From: Lewinellaceae bacterium
Lineage (GTDB): Bacteria > Bacteroidota > Bacteroidia > Chitinophagales > Saprospiraceae
Direction of reading: 5' to 3'
NCBI GenBank assembly: GCA_020636435.1
Contig: JACJXX010000002.1
Span: forward strand, 1,054,001-1,118,000
Length of the DNA: 64,000 nucleotides
The position numbers and the translations under genes were made by a program. Shown piece after piece: positions 1-8,977 of this stretch (position 1 is its first letter; each line of letters opens with the position of its first letter). The notes beneath the pieces were generated by a model. That model was not told the DNA's origin, did not search any database, and saw only the letters and a program-made list of their open reading frames with translations.

Positions 1-378
1 CAGCATCAGCACAGAATAAGCGATCAGTTTCCAAAGCAGGCCGATCTTAGCGCCGAAAGCCTTCAGGATGAGGTAGAATTCCACGCACATCAAAGGAACG
101 GTAAGAATCCAGTCGATGTAACGGAATTCGGTCGGAGAAGCCTGGTTCTCCGCCCAGAAGTCGCGCATGTAGAAATAGTGAACCGCGGCGATGAAGGTGA
201 TCAAGCCCGAAACGAGCAGAGAATCCTTCCATTTTCCTTCTACCTGGCTGATCTGGAAGAAGAAAAACACAGTGGCGGCAGCCATGGCCATGGAGCCGAT
301 GAAAAACGTAAAGCCAACGTAATCACCCGACTTCAGTTGGGCCAGTAACAAAGGTTGAAAATTTACTAATGCATCCAT
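1..378 (-). CDS. Proteorhodopsin (light-driven H+ pump), C-terminus cut by window edge
   Basis: Inner-membrane retinal protein, seen as the first 126 residues from an ATG at 378; the rest, including the retinal-binding lysine of helix G, lies outside the window. Helix C reads FRYIDWILTVPLMCVEFYL, which places Asp (acceptor), Thr and Glu (donor) at the proteorhodopsin positions 97/101/108: the DTE motif of outward proton pumps. The helix B His (VHYFYMR) matches the His75 counter-ion partner. The residue at tuning position 105 is Met, as in green-absorbing flavobacterial proteins. It lies downstream of blh and crtY on the same strand, which supply retinal. A sodium (NDQ) or chloride (NTQ) pump is excluded by the motif. 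Family call very secure; the pumping role is inferred from the motif. Confidence 0.95.
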   Translation of the reverse strand, partial: MDALVNFQPLLLAQLKSGDYVGFTFFIGSMAMAAATVFFFFQISQVEGKWKDSLLVSGLITFIAAVHYFYMRDFWAENQASPTEFRYIDWILTVPLMCVEFYLILKAFGAKIGLLWKLIAYSVLML

Positions 379-660
379 AAGAATTACTATTTTGTTAAAG
401 AAGTGTTAAAGACCAAAAAGCAAACAGATTAAGTTTTAAAGTGTTCAGAAAATTTCGGAAATATTTGAAATATTGAAAGTAATCGTATCAGGCAAATAGG
501 ATGATAAAATTAAGGCGCGAAAACGCCTGCAATAGTCCCTATCGGCTACCAGTCTAGCGTTCGTTGGACGGTGTTGGCCGTCCGTGGGTTGCCGAGGTCC
601 GCCGATCCTCGAACTTTGAACAATTGACCTTCGAACTTGTCCAGCCTTAGACGGTGCGCC
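379..660. other. Intergenic region upstream of proteorhodopsin
   Basis: A+T-rich 282-bp leader between blh and the rhodopsin gene. It probably carries a separate rhodopsin promoter, because the gap is long compared with the 21 bp between crtY and blh. No clear Bacteroidota -7/-33 promoter match (TAnnTTTG/TTG) was found by eye. The part near 560-640 is GC-rich and may hold a terminator for blh, but no perfect hairpin was recognised. Confidence 0.4.
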
Positions 661-1605
661 TTACTGTCCGACACCAGCTTTTTCCGGCAATTCCTGATAC
701 AACTGATCGATCAGGATCATGTGTGGCAACGTGACCACCGAAATGAAGACGAACACTACCCCGATGTGGAACCCCATGCCCATACCAGCCTGTACGCCCA
801 CTATTCCCGCCAGCCCGGCAATTGCAGCAAGGCTAAGCGGCAGGGTGCCGGACACATAGTCCTTCAGCGTATAGCTGCCCAGGCGTTCGCGGAAAAAACG
901 GACCTGGTCCATCACCGAGCTCATAGAGTGCCATCCTACAAAGTAAATGGCGAAACCCAGTAGCAAAGGAGTATTCACGAAGACCAGGGAAAGCACCAGG
1001 TAATTAGCCATTTCATCCGCAAACTGTTTGAAACTGACCTTCTGCCGGGCCAACAGATAAATCGCAAGCCACAAGTTGGCTGCTAACAGGGCAATGCAAA
1101 AAACTTCACGCCAGGGCTTGGCAATGACCGGCGGCGGCGCTCCCGTTAGCTGTTGTATAATGGCCCCGGCCGCTTCGTAATGCCAGATGATAGGCGTCAG
1201 CAGGACGAACCCTCCCCATAGGAGGTAAGCCCCGTATTCCGCCGCTCTATTTTCGAAAGAAACGTAATTCCAGTTAGATTGCCCGAAGTGGTACATCGAC
1301 AGCAGAAGGAAAAGCCCCAGGGCCAAACCGGGCAGCAGCCACCACAACAATGCATAACCTGCCATGAGCAGGATGTAGTTGGCGTAAAACCTTGCCATCT
1401 GCCGGGACCCCCACAGAGGGCGGGAAAGATATTGAAAAATGAGATAGTCGGTGGCTCCGTGCGGGATGCCGCCCAAAACGATCAGGGCTACCGCCAGAAC
1501 GAGTTGCCATTGCGCCAGCAGCTGAGGCAACAACAACCCAAGTACGACAGCCAGCAAGGCGAGCGCCTGAATGCAACGGTATAAAAGGGGGTAGCGGGAA
1601 GCCAT
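661..1605 (-). CDS. blh: Brp/Blh-family beta-carotene 15,15'-dioxygenase
   Basis: Polytopic membrane enzyme of 314 residues that cleaves beta-carotene into two retinal molecules, the chromophore of the adjacent rhodopsin. The four iron-coordinating histidine regions of the Brp/Blh family are visible: PHGATDY near residue 49, SMYHFGQ near 105, GWHSMSS near 224 and LPHMILID near 296. Several hydrophobic helices span the protein. The ATG at 1605 is 21 bp after the crtY stop, which indicates an operon crtY-blh with the rhodopsin downstream. Length fits the family. Highly confident. Confidence 0.93.
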   Translation of the reverse strand: MASRYPLLYRCIQALALLAVVLGLLLPQLLAQWQLVLAVALIVLGGIPHGATDYLIFQYLSRPLWGSRQMARFYANYILLMAGYALLWWLLPGLALGLFLLLSMYHFGQSNWNYVSFENRAAEYGAYLLWGGFVLLTPIIWHYEAAGAIIQQLTGAPPPVIAKPWREVFCIALLAANLWLAIYLLARQKVSFKQFADEMANYLVLSLVFVNTPLLLGFAIYFVGWHSMSSVMDQVRFFRERLGSYTLKDYVSGTLPLSLAAIAGLAGIVGVQAGMGMGFHIGVVFVFISVVTLPHMILIDQLYQELPEKAGVGQ

Positions 1606-1626
1606 ATCGCAATCTTATAGTTTTGG

Positions 1627-2901
1627 TTAAAGTGTTTTGCCTCGAATGTGCGCCCGGGAATTGGTTTTAGGCGTTTTGCCCAACCCGAAAAAGATGTCCG
1701 GAACAGGCATTTTTCCCGTAGAACTCCTCAACGACAGGAATTTCCGCCACAGGGGCAACAGCGCCACCCGCACAAGAGCCATCAGGAAGGGGATGAACGG
1801 CAGGCTGGCAAAAATCCGGGCTTCCTCCCAGACGCTGGTTTCCTCCTTCAGAAAACGCAGGATTTTGAGCATGCCATTCCTCCGGAAAAGTGCGCTGAAA
1901 ATAGGCTTGCCTTCTTCCCCGTGATGCTGTAGAATATTGAGCAAGATAGAATCGTAAAAACGGAACCGGCGGGCGGCGGGCGGCGGCAATAACGGCGAGC
2001 CATTCGCAGACAGTTGCGCTACGATGTGCTTTACCTGTCGTTGGATGTTCAAAAAGGCATAGCCAGTAGTAGGCTTTACCGCACCGCCCGCCGTGCCGAT
2101 GTTGATGATATGGGCGCCCAGGGTAACCGGAAACGGCCGGTCGGTCATGGGAATAACGCCTCGTTCTACTTCTTTTATGCTGTAGCTGCCCACTCCTAAC
2201 GTATCGGAGATATAGGATTCCAGAGCGCGTTCGTAGCTTTTGGGGTGAAGTTTTTGCCGGGAGAAAACGGTGTGCTCTACCAGCGCTTCCCTTTCAGAAA
2301 ACGGCAGCACGTACAGAAAACGGGTGCTGCGGTATTGGGGCGTTCGAAAGTCCATCAAGGTAGCCTTCCCGGGATCGAACACAGGTTCCGGGCACTTGAT
2401 CCACCAACCCACAAAGTGCTGGAGCAGAAAGTGATGGCCCTGTGGATTTTCATTCCGGGCGTCATTCCGAAACAAGCTGTTGAAGGCCCAGCCGGCTTCA
2501 AAACGCCGGCCATCCGCAATCACATAGGCGCCGGATGCCGAATCGCCCATTTCCGTTATGTTGGCCTGAAGGAATTCGAAATTAGGTAGCGAATCAATGG
2601 CTGCATTGACCTTGCGGTAAAAGTCAGCTCCCCGGATCATCTTGTATCGCAGGCTCCCCAGCGAAGCCGGGCGTTCGCCCTTTTCATCGCTAAAGGAGAG
2701 CGCCGGCCACTCCCGCGCCACGATATCTTCGAAAGTGGCCGGCTGATCCTCCCAGAAACACCAGGTGCGGTCGTTGTGCTCCTTTTTTTCCGCATCGATA
2801 AGGAGCACCCGCTTGCTCCGAAGAGCGCTTTGCGAGAGGTAATAAGCAAGGCTTAGCCCTGCACATCCTCCGCCTGCGATGATGTAGTCGTATTGCTTCA
2901 A
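1627..2901 (-). CDS. crtY: Lycopene beta-cyclase (CrtY type)
   Basis: Flavoprotein that cyclises both ends of lycopene to give beta-carotene, the substrate of Blh. The N-terminus has a dinucleotide-binding glycine motif (IIAGGGCAGLSLAYYL), followed by the family region around PMTDRPFPV and INIGTAGGAVKPTTGYAF at about residues 250-290. The 424-residue length is a little above usual because of a basic C-terminal tail after residue 400. The only suitable start in frame is TTG at 2901; no ATG occurs in this frame before the A+T-rich upstream region, so the start is less certain than the product. First gene of the crtY-blh-rhodopsin run. Confidence 0.9.
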   Translation of the reverse strand: MKQYDYIIAGGGCAGLSLAYYLSQSALRSKRVLLIDAEKKEHNDRTWCFWEDQPATFEDIVAREWPALSFSDEKGERPASLGSLRYKMIRGADFYRKVNAAIDSLPNFEFLQANITEMGDSASGAYVIADGRRFEAGWAFNSLFRNDARNENPQGHHFLLQHFVGWWIKCPEPVFDPGKATLMDFRTPQYRSTRFLYVLPFSEREALVEHTVFSRQKLHPKSYERALESYISDTLGVGSYSIKEVERGVIPMTDRPFPVTLGAHIINIGTAGGAVKPTTGYAFLNIQRQVKHIVAQLSANGSPLLPPPAARRFRFYDSILLNILQHHGEEGKPIFSALFRRNGMLKILRFLKEETSVWEEARIFASLPFIPFLMALVRVALLPLWRKFLSLRSSTGKMPVPDIFFGLGKTPKTNSRAHIRGKTL

Positions 2902-3094
2902 GGTATAGTCTACTAATGCATTTGAATAAGATCAAAAGCAAGACAAAATCTTTGAGATTTTGTTTAAGAATTCGGACAAAAAACTAAACAGAATGATAAA
3001 AAACACCAAATTATGCAATAAAATAGAATATCGTTTTGAATATATTAATTTTTCAGCATAATATTTTAAATATCTTCAGGGCAAATATGTGAAT

Positions 3095-3116
3095 GCAGGC
3101 ATGATTTCATGCCTGC
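3095..3116. terminator. Perfect short hairpin (possible terminator)
   Basis: GCAGGCATGA and TCATGCCTGC are exact reverse complements separated by two T residues. It lies between the FadJ-like gene end and the crtY promoter side. There is no T-run, so it may be a structural repeat rather than a true terminator. Confidence 0.35.
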
Positions 3117-3136
3117 TAAACCATGGACCATCCAAA

Positions 3137-3250
3137 CTATGGCAATTGCATGAAATAGGATCGGCCTTGAAAAGGTCGTATGTTTATAGAAAGCGATGTT
3201 TTAAGCCCCTCCCGGCCTCGCAGAGGTCGCAAATCCACCCGTTTGCCCGA
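3137..3250. repeat. Dispersed palindromic element family C, copy 1 (partial)
   Basis: Closely matches 58803-58920. The shared start is GGCAATTGCATGAAAT, followed by an internal AAGGTCGTATGTTTATAG and GATGTTTTAAGCCC, and the order of blocks is the same in both places. The second copy has matching inverted ends, whereas this copy lacks the right end. It is non-coding and looks like a small non-autonomous element or extended REP. Confidence 0.7.
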
Positions 3251-3326
3251 CCTATTCCGACTTCCGACTTCGCACTTCCGACTTCACCCTTAGTTCGTCC
3301 AAAGTCCAAAACCATCCATCCCCCCC

Positions 3327-5441
3327 CTACTCCCCCACGATCTTCCTCAGTTCCCTCGGCGCCCGAAATCGCTGGCCGTGGGCCTTCTGATAAACCTCGC
3401 ATTGTTTTATAAAACCATCCACCCCATAATCGCTGATAAACTGAATGGCGCCACCCTTAAACGCAGGAAAGCCCCAGCCGTGGATACTGCCCAGGTTGGC
3501 GGCGGCCACCGAGTGGATAACTTTCTCCTGCATGCACCAGACGGCCTCCAGCACCTGGGCAAAAAGAAAGCGGTTGATTAGCTCCTGCCTGTCGAAATCT
3601 TTTTGGTTAGCCGGAAAATGGTTGCTCAGCTCTGGCCAGAGGCAGGGCTGGCCCTCTGGCGGGTATTCGTAGAAACCGCCGCGCCGTTGCCTGCCCTGGC
3701 GCTGCCAATCCTCCAACATTTTCTTCAGGACGGCCACGGCGGGGTGCTGCACGTATTTGGACCCGTAGTGTTCGCCTGCCTGGTTTTCGTATTTCAACAC
3801 CATGTTCAGGCCGAGATTGTCGGCAAGGGCCAGGGCGCCGCGCGGCATGCCCGCCTGCTTGCCCAGGTTCTCGATCAGGGCGGGCGGATAGCCCTCCTGC
3901 AGCATGGTAATGCCTTCCAGAATAAAGGTATTCTGAACGCGGGCGGCATAAAACCCCCAGTCGTCTTTGACCACGATCGGCGTCTTGCGGATCGCCCGGA
4001 CGAAGTCGAAGGCCCGGGCAACTGTCTCCTCTGAAGTCTGCTCTCCACGGACGATCTCGACCAGAGGCACTTCTTCGGCGGGAGGGAAAAAGTGCAGGCC
4101 CACGTAATTTTGCGGGCGGACGGAGGCTTCGGCCAGTTGGGTGATGGGAATGGAAACGGTGTTGCTGGCAAAGAGGGAATATTCGTCGAGGTGCTCTTCG
4201 GCTTCCCGGGTCACCTTCTGTTTGACCAGGCGGTTCTCGAATACGGCTTCGATGACCAGGTCGCAGTTTTCGAAGTCCCGGGATGATTCAGTGGTATGTA
4301 TGCGGCTGAGCATCTCCTCGCAGGCCTCGGGCTGTTTTTTGCCTTCCGCCATCATGGCATTCAGTTTTCGGCGCACGTAATCGCGGCCCCGTTCAGCAAT
4401 CGGTTTGGACACGTCTTTGAGGACGACCTCCATGCCGGCATTGAGGCATACAAAGGCGATGCCGGAACCCATGCGGCCGGCGCCGATAATGCCGGCCTTC
4501 CGGGGCCTGAACTTGCCAAAACCTTTGGGGCGGTTGCCTCCCTGCTTGATGTAATTGAGGTCGAACCAGAAGGCCTTGATCATGTTCTTGCAGGCCGGGT
4601 TGCGCAGCAGTTCCGTGTAGTAGCGGCTTTCGATTCGGCAGGCCGTGTCGAAATCAACTTTGGACCCCTCCGACAGCACGTTCAGGATAGCCTGCAGCGC
4701 CGGGTAGTTGTTGTGCCCCTGGCTGCAGAGCTCGGCCGCCAGCCGGCGGATATGTTGTGCCATAGCCGGGCTCTTCGCCGTGCCGCCGGGCAGGAAGCGC
4801 TCCGGGCGGTCCCAGGGGCGGCGGCCTTCCTTGTTCTGCAACAGCCAGGCCCTGGCCAGGTCCATCATTTCGCGATGGCTGCCTGCTATTTCGTCTATAA
4901 GCCCCAATTGCAGGGCTTCCCGGGGAGCATAGCGCAAGCCGGACGTCAGAATCGGAAAGGACTTTTCAATGCCCAGCAGCCACATCAGCCGCACGAGCCC
5001 CCCGCTGCCAGGCATGAGGCCCAACTGCACTTCGGGGAAGCCCAGGCGCACCCCAGGGCCGTCCAGGGCTATCCGGTGATGGCAGGCCAGCGCCACCTCA
5101 AAGCCGGTGCCCAGAGCGGCGCCGTTGACGGCCGCAACCACGGGAATACCCGGGCTCTCCAGCTCCCGCAGAATGCCCTTCAGCTTTTCGGCGAAGCGGA
5201 AAATCTCTTCCGGATCGTCGGCCTGGTAGAGGTATTCCAAATCGCCGCCGATGAGGAAAGATTTCTTTGCCGAGGAGAGGATAACGCCCCGCAGCAACCC
5301 CTTCTCTTTTTCTGCCTTGAGGTGGGCGATGACCGGCACAAAGGCTTCGGCGATCTCGTGGTTGATCACGTTGGCGCTGCGCCCGCTCATGTCGAGGGTC
5401 AATGTGACGATATGGTTCGTGTCTTTCTTGTACTTGATCAT
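3327..5441 (-). CDS. Bifunctional enoyl-CoA hydratase / 3-hydroxyacyl-CoA dehydrogenase (FadB/FadJ type)
   Basis: Beta-oxidation protein of about 704 residues that hydrates trans-2-enoyl-CoA and oxidises the 3-hydroxyacyl-CoA. The crotonase domain occupies roughly residues 1-200 with both catalytic glutamates in context (GTGFEVALACHH and GFPEVQLGLMPGSGG). The NAD-binding domain begins near 320 with GIIGAGRMGSGIAF, and LHFFPPAEEVPLVEIV contains the catalytic His region; the usual Asn after HFF is Pro here. The ATG at 5441 overlaps the TGA of the upstream protease gene as ATGA, which favours this start over the in-frame upstream codon at 5462 and suggests translational coupling. A thiolase lies nearby on the same strand. 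Confidence 0.92.
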   Translation of the reverse strand: MIKYKKDTNHIVTLTLDMSGRSANVINHEIAEAFVPVIAHLKAEKEKGLLRGVILSSAKKSFLIGGDLEYLYQADDPEEIFRFAEKLKGILRELESPGIPVVAAVNGAALGTGFEVALACHHRIALDGPGVRLGFPEVQLGLMPGSGGLVRLMWLLGIEKSFPILTSGLRYAPREALQLGLIDEIAGSHREMMDLARAWLLQNKEGRRPWDRPERFLPGGTAKSPAMAQHIRRLAAELCSQGHNNYPALQAILNVLSEGSKVDFDTACRIESRYYTELLRNPACKNMIKAFWFDLNYIKQGGNRPKGFGKFRPRKAGIIGAGRMGSGIAFVCLNAGMEVVLKDVSKPIAERGRDYVRRKLNAMMAEGKKQPEACEEMLSRIHTTESSRDFENCDLVIEAVFENRLVKQKVTREAEEHLDEYSLFASNTVSIPITQLAEASVRPQNYVGLHFFPPAEEVPLVEIVRGEQTSEETVARAFDFVRAIRKTPIVVKDDWGFYAARVQNTFILEGITMLQEGYPPALIENLGKQAGMPRGALALADNLGLNMVLKYENQAGEHYGSKYVQHPAVAVLKKMLEDWQRQGRQRRGGFYEYPPEGQPCLWPELSNHFPANQKDFDRQELINRFLFAQVLEAVWCMQEKVIHSVAAANLGSIHGWGFPAFKGGAIQFISDYGVDGFIKQCEVYQKAHGQRFRAPRELRKIVGE

Positions 5442-6688
5442 AGCCCTTTGATGTATTCCCATACAGGGTCGATGCCCTGCTGGAATTCGCTGAACGATAG
5501 CTCAATTCGGACGTCCGGCTCGATGGTAGGCGGGTCGCCCTCCACTTTTTGGAAGTATTTGGTAGAATAAGAAACAATTGCTTTGGAATGTGGCAGTTGG
5601 AAGGTTTTCACCTCGCCGAAGTGGTTGGGGCGCCCGCTGGTCGGCTCGCCGATGAGCTGGGCGCCGCAGTATTCGAAAAAGTCCAGCGCATTCAACACCG
5701 CTGAAGAAAAAGTGCGCCGCCCGATGACCACAAACACCTCGCCTTTGTAGGCCTGCCCGATCTGCTTCGCCAGCCGGGTGCCTTGCAGGGAACTGCCTCC
5801 CGGGTTATTGCGGACATCGAACACCAGTTTTTGCACCGGCGACTTCTCCAGGGTGGCCAATACTTCTTGCTCCAGCTTTTCAAAAGAAGGCAACTGGCGG
5901 GCGATCTTTTTATTGCCGTATTTCTTTTCTACCTCCTGGCTGGTGCAGCGGTTGTAGCGAATGTAGAGCGCCTGTTCTTCCTCCAGGTATTCGTGCCAGA
6001 AAACAGCCTGGTTGTCGCGCTCGGGGAAGGCATAGGAATCCGGTTTGTATCGAATCAAAGCCTGCTTAAAAGAATCAGGCGATACAGGCTCCAGCGGAAG
6101 GTTAAAGGTATAACCGTTGGTATCCCGAAAGGTAAAAACAGCCGAGGCGCCGTCTACTGCATCAACATAGCGCAACACATACCAGGAGGGCAACAGGTTG
6201 GGCAAACGATGCCGTATGATGGACCTGTTTTCAGCTACCAAAAGCCGGGAGGCACTCGCCGCCACCTCCTCTATCGGTATGCCGTTGATGGCCAGCAGTT
6301 GCTTGCCGGGCAGGGTGTCCATGGCGCCCACAGAGGATGCCCCCATGACAAACAGGCCTTCCTTGAACCAATAAAGGCTCAGCGGAAAAACAGGCCCTTT
6401 GTTCACGCCATCGCTATATATGGAGGTATGGGAATCTCCGGCGCGGCTGATGATCTCCTGCAACCGCAACAGCACCTGCCAGCCTTCCAGCTTTGGCAGA
6501 GCTTCGCGCAGGCTGTCCAGCGCCGCCCGGAAAGCAGGCTCGGAATAATGGCGATAGAAATCTTTGTGCCGCTTAGGCAACTCTGTTGCCAGGAAATTGA
6601 TGTCCTCCTCCCACTGAGCAGCCTTATCCTGGCTACAAACGCTGACCGACAGGAAAAACAGGCAGGAAAAAAGAAATAAATGCTTCAT
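5438..6688 (-). CDS. Secreted S41-family peptidase-like protein
   Basis: 416 residues with an N-terminal signal peptide (hydrophobic stretch ending SVSVCSQ). The C-terminal half has the S41 (C-terminal processing protease) features: FDVRNNPGGSSLQG near 290, and TFSSAV near 330 carrying the presumed nucleophilic serine. A PDZ-like segment (LLAINGIPIEEV) sits in the middle. It probably acts in the periplasm or at the outer membrane. The last codons overlap the start of the FadJ-like gene by ATGA. The link to fatty-acid oxidation is only positional. Substrate unknown. Confidence 0.82.
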   Translation of the reverse strand: MKHLFLFSCLFFLSVSVCSQDKAAQWEEDINFLATELPKRHKDFYRHYSEPAFRAALDSLREALPKLEGWQVLLRLQEIISRAGDSHTSIYSDGVNKGPVFPLSLYWFKEGLFVMGASSVGAMDTLPGKQLLAINGIPIEEVAASASRLLVAENRSIIRHRLPNLLPSWYVLRYVDAVDGASAVFTFRDTNGYTFNLPLEPVSPDSFKQALIRYKPDSYAFPERDNQAVFWHEYLEEEQALYIRYNRCTSQEVEKKYGNKKIARQLPSFEKLEQEVLATLEKSPVQKLVFDVRNNPGGSSLQGTRLAKQIGQAYKGEVFVVIGRRTFSSAVLNALDFFEYCGAQLIGEPTSGRPNHFGEVKTFQLPHSKAIVSYSTKYFQKVEGDPPTIEPDVRIELSFSEFQQGIDPVWEYIKGL

Positions 6689-6723
6689 CGAATCAGAGAT
6701 TTTTGATTTTTGGTGTTTGATCG

Positions 6724-6893
6724 TAACTATTTAGCATAAGGCTATGGATGCCCCTGGCGCGAAATTTTGTAGGCTTTTTCTGTCGGAACCCCTTCTCATT
6801 CCCCTTGTGCCGAAGGCATCGCTTTGCGAGAAGGGGAAGGGTGACTTACAAAATTTCGCGCCAGGAGCCAAATCAACATGATGCTGATAGTTG
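6724..6893. repeat. Palindromic element family A, copy 1
   Basis: 170-bp imperfect palindrome: the left arm begins TAACTATTTAGCAT and runs through CCTGGCGCGAAATTTTGTAG, and the right arm returns CAAAATTTCGCGCCAGG and ATGCTGATAGTT. A second copy with the same arms and a shorter centre lies at 10024-10174. Both lie in intergenic DNA beside gene ends. It resembles a non-autonomous palindromic mobile element (MITE/REP-like). Confidence 0.8.
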
Positions 6894-6967
6894 CGTTTGG
6901 TTTTTGATTTGCCGCCTGTCTCCCAATCGGGTTGATCCCCAGCAAATCAAACATCACAAATCGAAAA

Positions 6968-8173
6968 TCACACCCTCTCAATAACTGTCGCCACGCCCAT
7001 GCCTCCCCCCACGCAGAGCGCCACCAGGCCGGTGGCCTTATCCTGCCGCTCCATTTCGTCGAGCAGGGTACCCAGCAGCATCGCGCCGGTGGCCCCCAGC
7101 GGATGTCCCATGGCAATGGCGCCTCCATTGACGTTGACCCTGGCGTGGTCCAGCTTCATCTCCCGCTGGAATTTCAGGACGACGGAGGCGAAGGCCTCGT
7201 TGCACTCCCACAGGCCGATGTCTTTAACTTCCATGCCCGCCAGTTGCAGGGCCTTGCGGGCGGCCGGCGCCGGGCCAGTCAGCATAAGCGTGGGATTGAC
7301 GCTTACGGTGGCGGCTGACAGGATTCGGGCGCGGGGTTTCAGGCCCAGCGCTTCTCCTTTATCTTTGCTGCCTACCAGCGCCAGGGCCGCGCCGTCGACG
7401 ATCCCCGAGGAGTTGCCCGCCGTATGCAGGTGGCGGATGCGCTCCAGGGTAGGATACTCATGGATAGCCATTTCATCGAAGCCCTGCCTGCCGATGGCCT
7501 CAAAGGCCGGAGGCAACTGCGCCAGCGCCTCCAGAGTGGTATCCGGGCGAACGTGCTCGTCCCGGTCCAGGATGAGCAGGCCGTTGCGGTCGTAGATGGG
7601 AATGACCGAACGGCTGAAGTGGCCGTTGTCCCAGGCCTGCCGGGCGCGTTGGTGGGAATGGTAAGCGCAAGCGTCCAGCTCTTCGCGGGTAAACCCTTCC
7701 ATGGTGGCGATCAGGTCAGCGGAAATGCCCTGGGGGATAGAATTGGCCCGGATGATGAGTTCGGGGTCGTACATCAGTGGGCCGCCGTCGCTGCCAATGG
7801 GGATGCGGCTCATGCTTTCTACCCCGCCGGCCAGCACCAGGTTCTCCCAGCCGGAACGCACCTTCATTGCCGCCAGGTTGACGGCTTCCAGGCCGGAGGC
7901 GCAGTAGCGGTTGACCTGCATGCCGCCGACGGCAGCGCCCCACCCGGCGTGCAGCAGCGCGGCTTTGGCGACGTTGTACCCCTGGTCGTCGACCGGCGTC
8001 ACACAGCCGATAACTACATCGTCCAATTCTTCCGGAGCGATGGCGGTGCGTTCGCGCAGGGCGCCGAGGGCCGCCGCCAGCAAGTCGATGGGTTTCACTT
8101 CGTAGAGGGCGCCACGGGCTTTTCCCCGGCCCCGGGGGGTGCGCAGCGCGTCGTAGATGTATGCTTCAGGCAT
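6968..8173 (-). CDS. Acetyl-CoA acyltransferase (thiolase)
   Basis: 401-residue thiolase that splits 3-ketoacyl-CoA in beta-oxidation. The nucleophilic Cys91 is in NRYCASGLEAVNLAAMK, the His is in NGGAIAMGHPLGATGA, and the second active Cys is in LCVGGGMG near the C-terminus. The start is ATG at 8173 (MPEAYIYDALRTPRG); the open frame continues upstream to 8329 but that part is not thiolase-like. It lies on the same strand as the FadJ-like gene but is separated from it by the S41 gene and a palindromic element, so it may have its own promoter. A biosynthetic acetoacetyl-CoA thiolase role is possible, but the neighbours favour FadA. Confidence 0.92.
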   Translation of the reverse strand: MPEAYIYDALRTPRGRGKARGALYEVKPIDLLAAALGALRERTAIAPEELDDVVIGCVTPVDDQGYNVAKAALLHAGWGAAVGGMQVNRYCASGLEAVNLAAMKVRSGWENLVLAGGVESMSRIPIGSDGGPLMYDPELIIRANSIPQGISADLIATMEGFTREELDACAYHSHQRARQAWDNGHFSRSVIPIYDRNGLLILDRDEHVRPDTTLEALAQLPPAFEAIGRQGFDEMAIHEYPTLERIRHLHTAGNSSGIVDGAALALVGSKDKGEALGLKPRARILSAATVSVNPTLMLTGPAPAARKALQLAGMEVKDIGLWECNEAFASVVLKFQREMKLDHARVNVNGGAIAMGHPLGATGAMLLGTLLDEMERQDKATGLVALCVGGGMGVATVIERV

Positions 8174-8396
8174 GGTTTCGGTTTGAAGGTTTCCGGAACA
8201 ACGTTTTGGCGCCCCTTTCCGGGAAACAGAGCAAAAATAGGAGGTTGGGAAAGAAGAAAATAATTTGAGCGGCAATTTCTGTAGCCGAACAAGAATAATG
8301 AATCGGTTGGACAGAAAGCCCAAAAGCAATAACGCTTACCTGATCACTGCCCACCCCCCACTTCGAAGGCCTTGCAACAATATAACAGTGCAACAA

Positions 8397-8561
8397 TAAG
8401 GCGCTAGGAAAGAGTAAAGTGTTCAATTATGGGGCAGTGATTTTTGTGCCAGGCAAGGCGCGAAGATCGAGGATAGCCTAAGCTACCTGAGTGATGAGCA
8501 ACGCAGCATGGCGCAAAAAGGACAAGCCAGAATGGACAGTTTATTCTTTCCTAGCGCCTAA
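8397..8561. repeat. MITE-like element family B, copy 1
   Basis: 165 bp with terminal inverted repeats of about 22 bp, TWAGGCGCTAGGAAAGARTAAA, the right one exactly reverse-complementary apart from one or two bases. Two further copies occur at 31588-31752 and 54383-54574 with the same interior. It contains a short open frame starting MMSNAAWRKK, which also appears at the start of the membrane-protein frame at 31658. No transposase inside. Confidence 0.85.
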
Positions 8562-8686
8562 AACCATTCAGCAATATTACCTGCCTCCTCCGAACCCTGA
8601 TCGGCCCCTATTGTGTTTAAGTAGAAATAATGTGCAATTCGAACGCCATAACCGTACCTTTGCCCCTGTACCTTAAAAACACAATA

Positions 8687-8974
8687 ATGCCTAGGAGAAA
8701 AATGACGCCTTTTGCGCGTTTCTTTATCGTTATGCTCATCATCGTTCCGCTGGCTTATTTCGGCGCATCCTGGTATAACGGAGAAGATCCGCTGAATGTA
8801 CGGCAATACCTCGGGCTGGACGAGCCGGCCAAAACCGAACAAGTATCCGTGACCCCAGATGATGATACCAGCCAAGCTGATCTGAAGCTTCAGGTCGAGG
8901 AGCTCGAAAAGAAGCTTCAACAGTGCCAGCAAGAACTAGACAAACTGAAATCACAGGTCAACAAGCCGGAGTAG
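8687..8974 (+). CDS. Small membrane-anchored coiled-coil protein
   Basis: 95 residues from the ATG at 8687 (MPRRKMTPFARFF). One transmembrane helix at about residues 9-26 is followed by an acidic linker and a C-terminal coiled coil rich in Leu, Gln, Lys and Glu at about 65-92. No family recognised. It sits 3 bp ahead of the holin-like gene, so the two are probably co-transcribed and may work together in the envelope. The MITE just upstream may affect its promoter. Confidence 0.6.
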   Translation: MPRRKMTPFARFFIVMLIIVPLAYFGASWYNGEDPLNVRQYLGLDEPAKTEQVSVTPDDDTSQADLKLQVEELEKKLQQCQQELDKLKSQVNKPE

Positions 8975-8977
8975 ATC

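Larger units (their letters stand above)
2902..3326. other. Intergenic region with hairpin and repeat copy
   Basis: 425 bp without a gene between the stop of the FadJ-like gene and the start of crtY, both on the minus strand. The part next to crtY (2902-3090) is very A+T-rich and is the likely crtY promoter region. A perfect 10-bp inverted repeat lies at 3095-3116, and a copy of a dispersed palindromic element lies at 3137-3250. The remainder is low-complexity C-rich sequence near 3310-3340. Confidence 0.6.

Noticed and set aside
2902..2935. TGCATTAGTA shared between the crtY leader and the rhodopsin start codon region
   Set aside because: Only ten bases match and no longer similarity surrounds them; likely chance.
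4296..5570. 424-residue open frame antisense to the FadJ-like gene
   Set aside because: Shadow frame; sense frame has catalytic residues of both enzyme domains.
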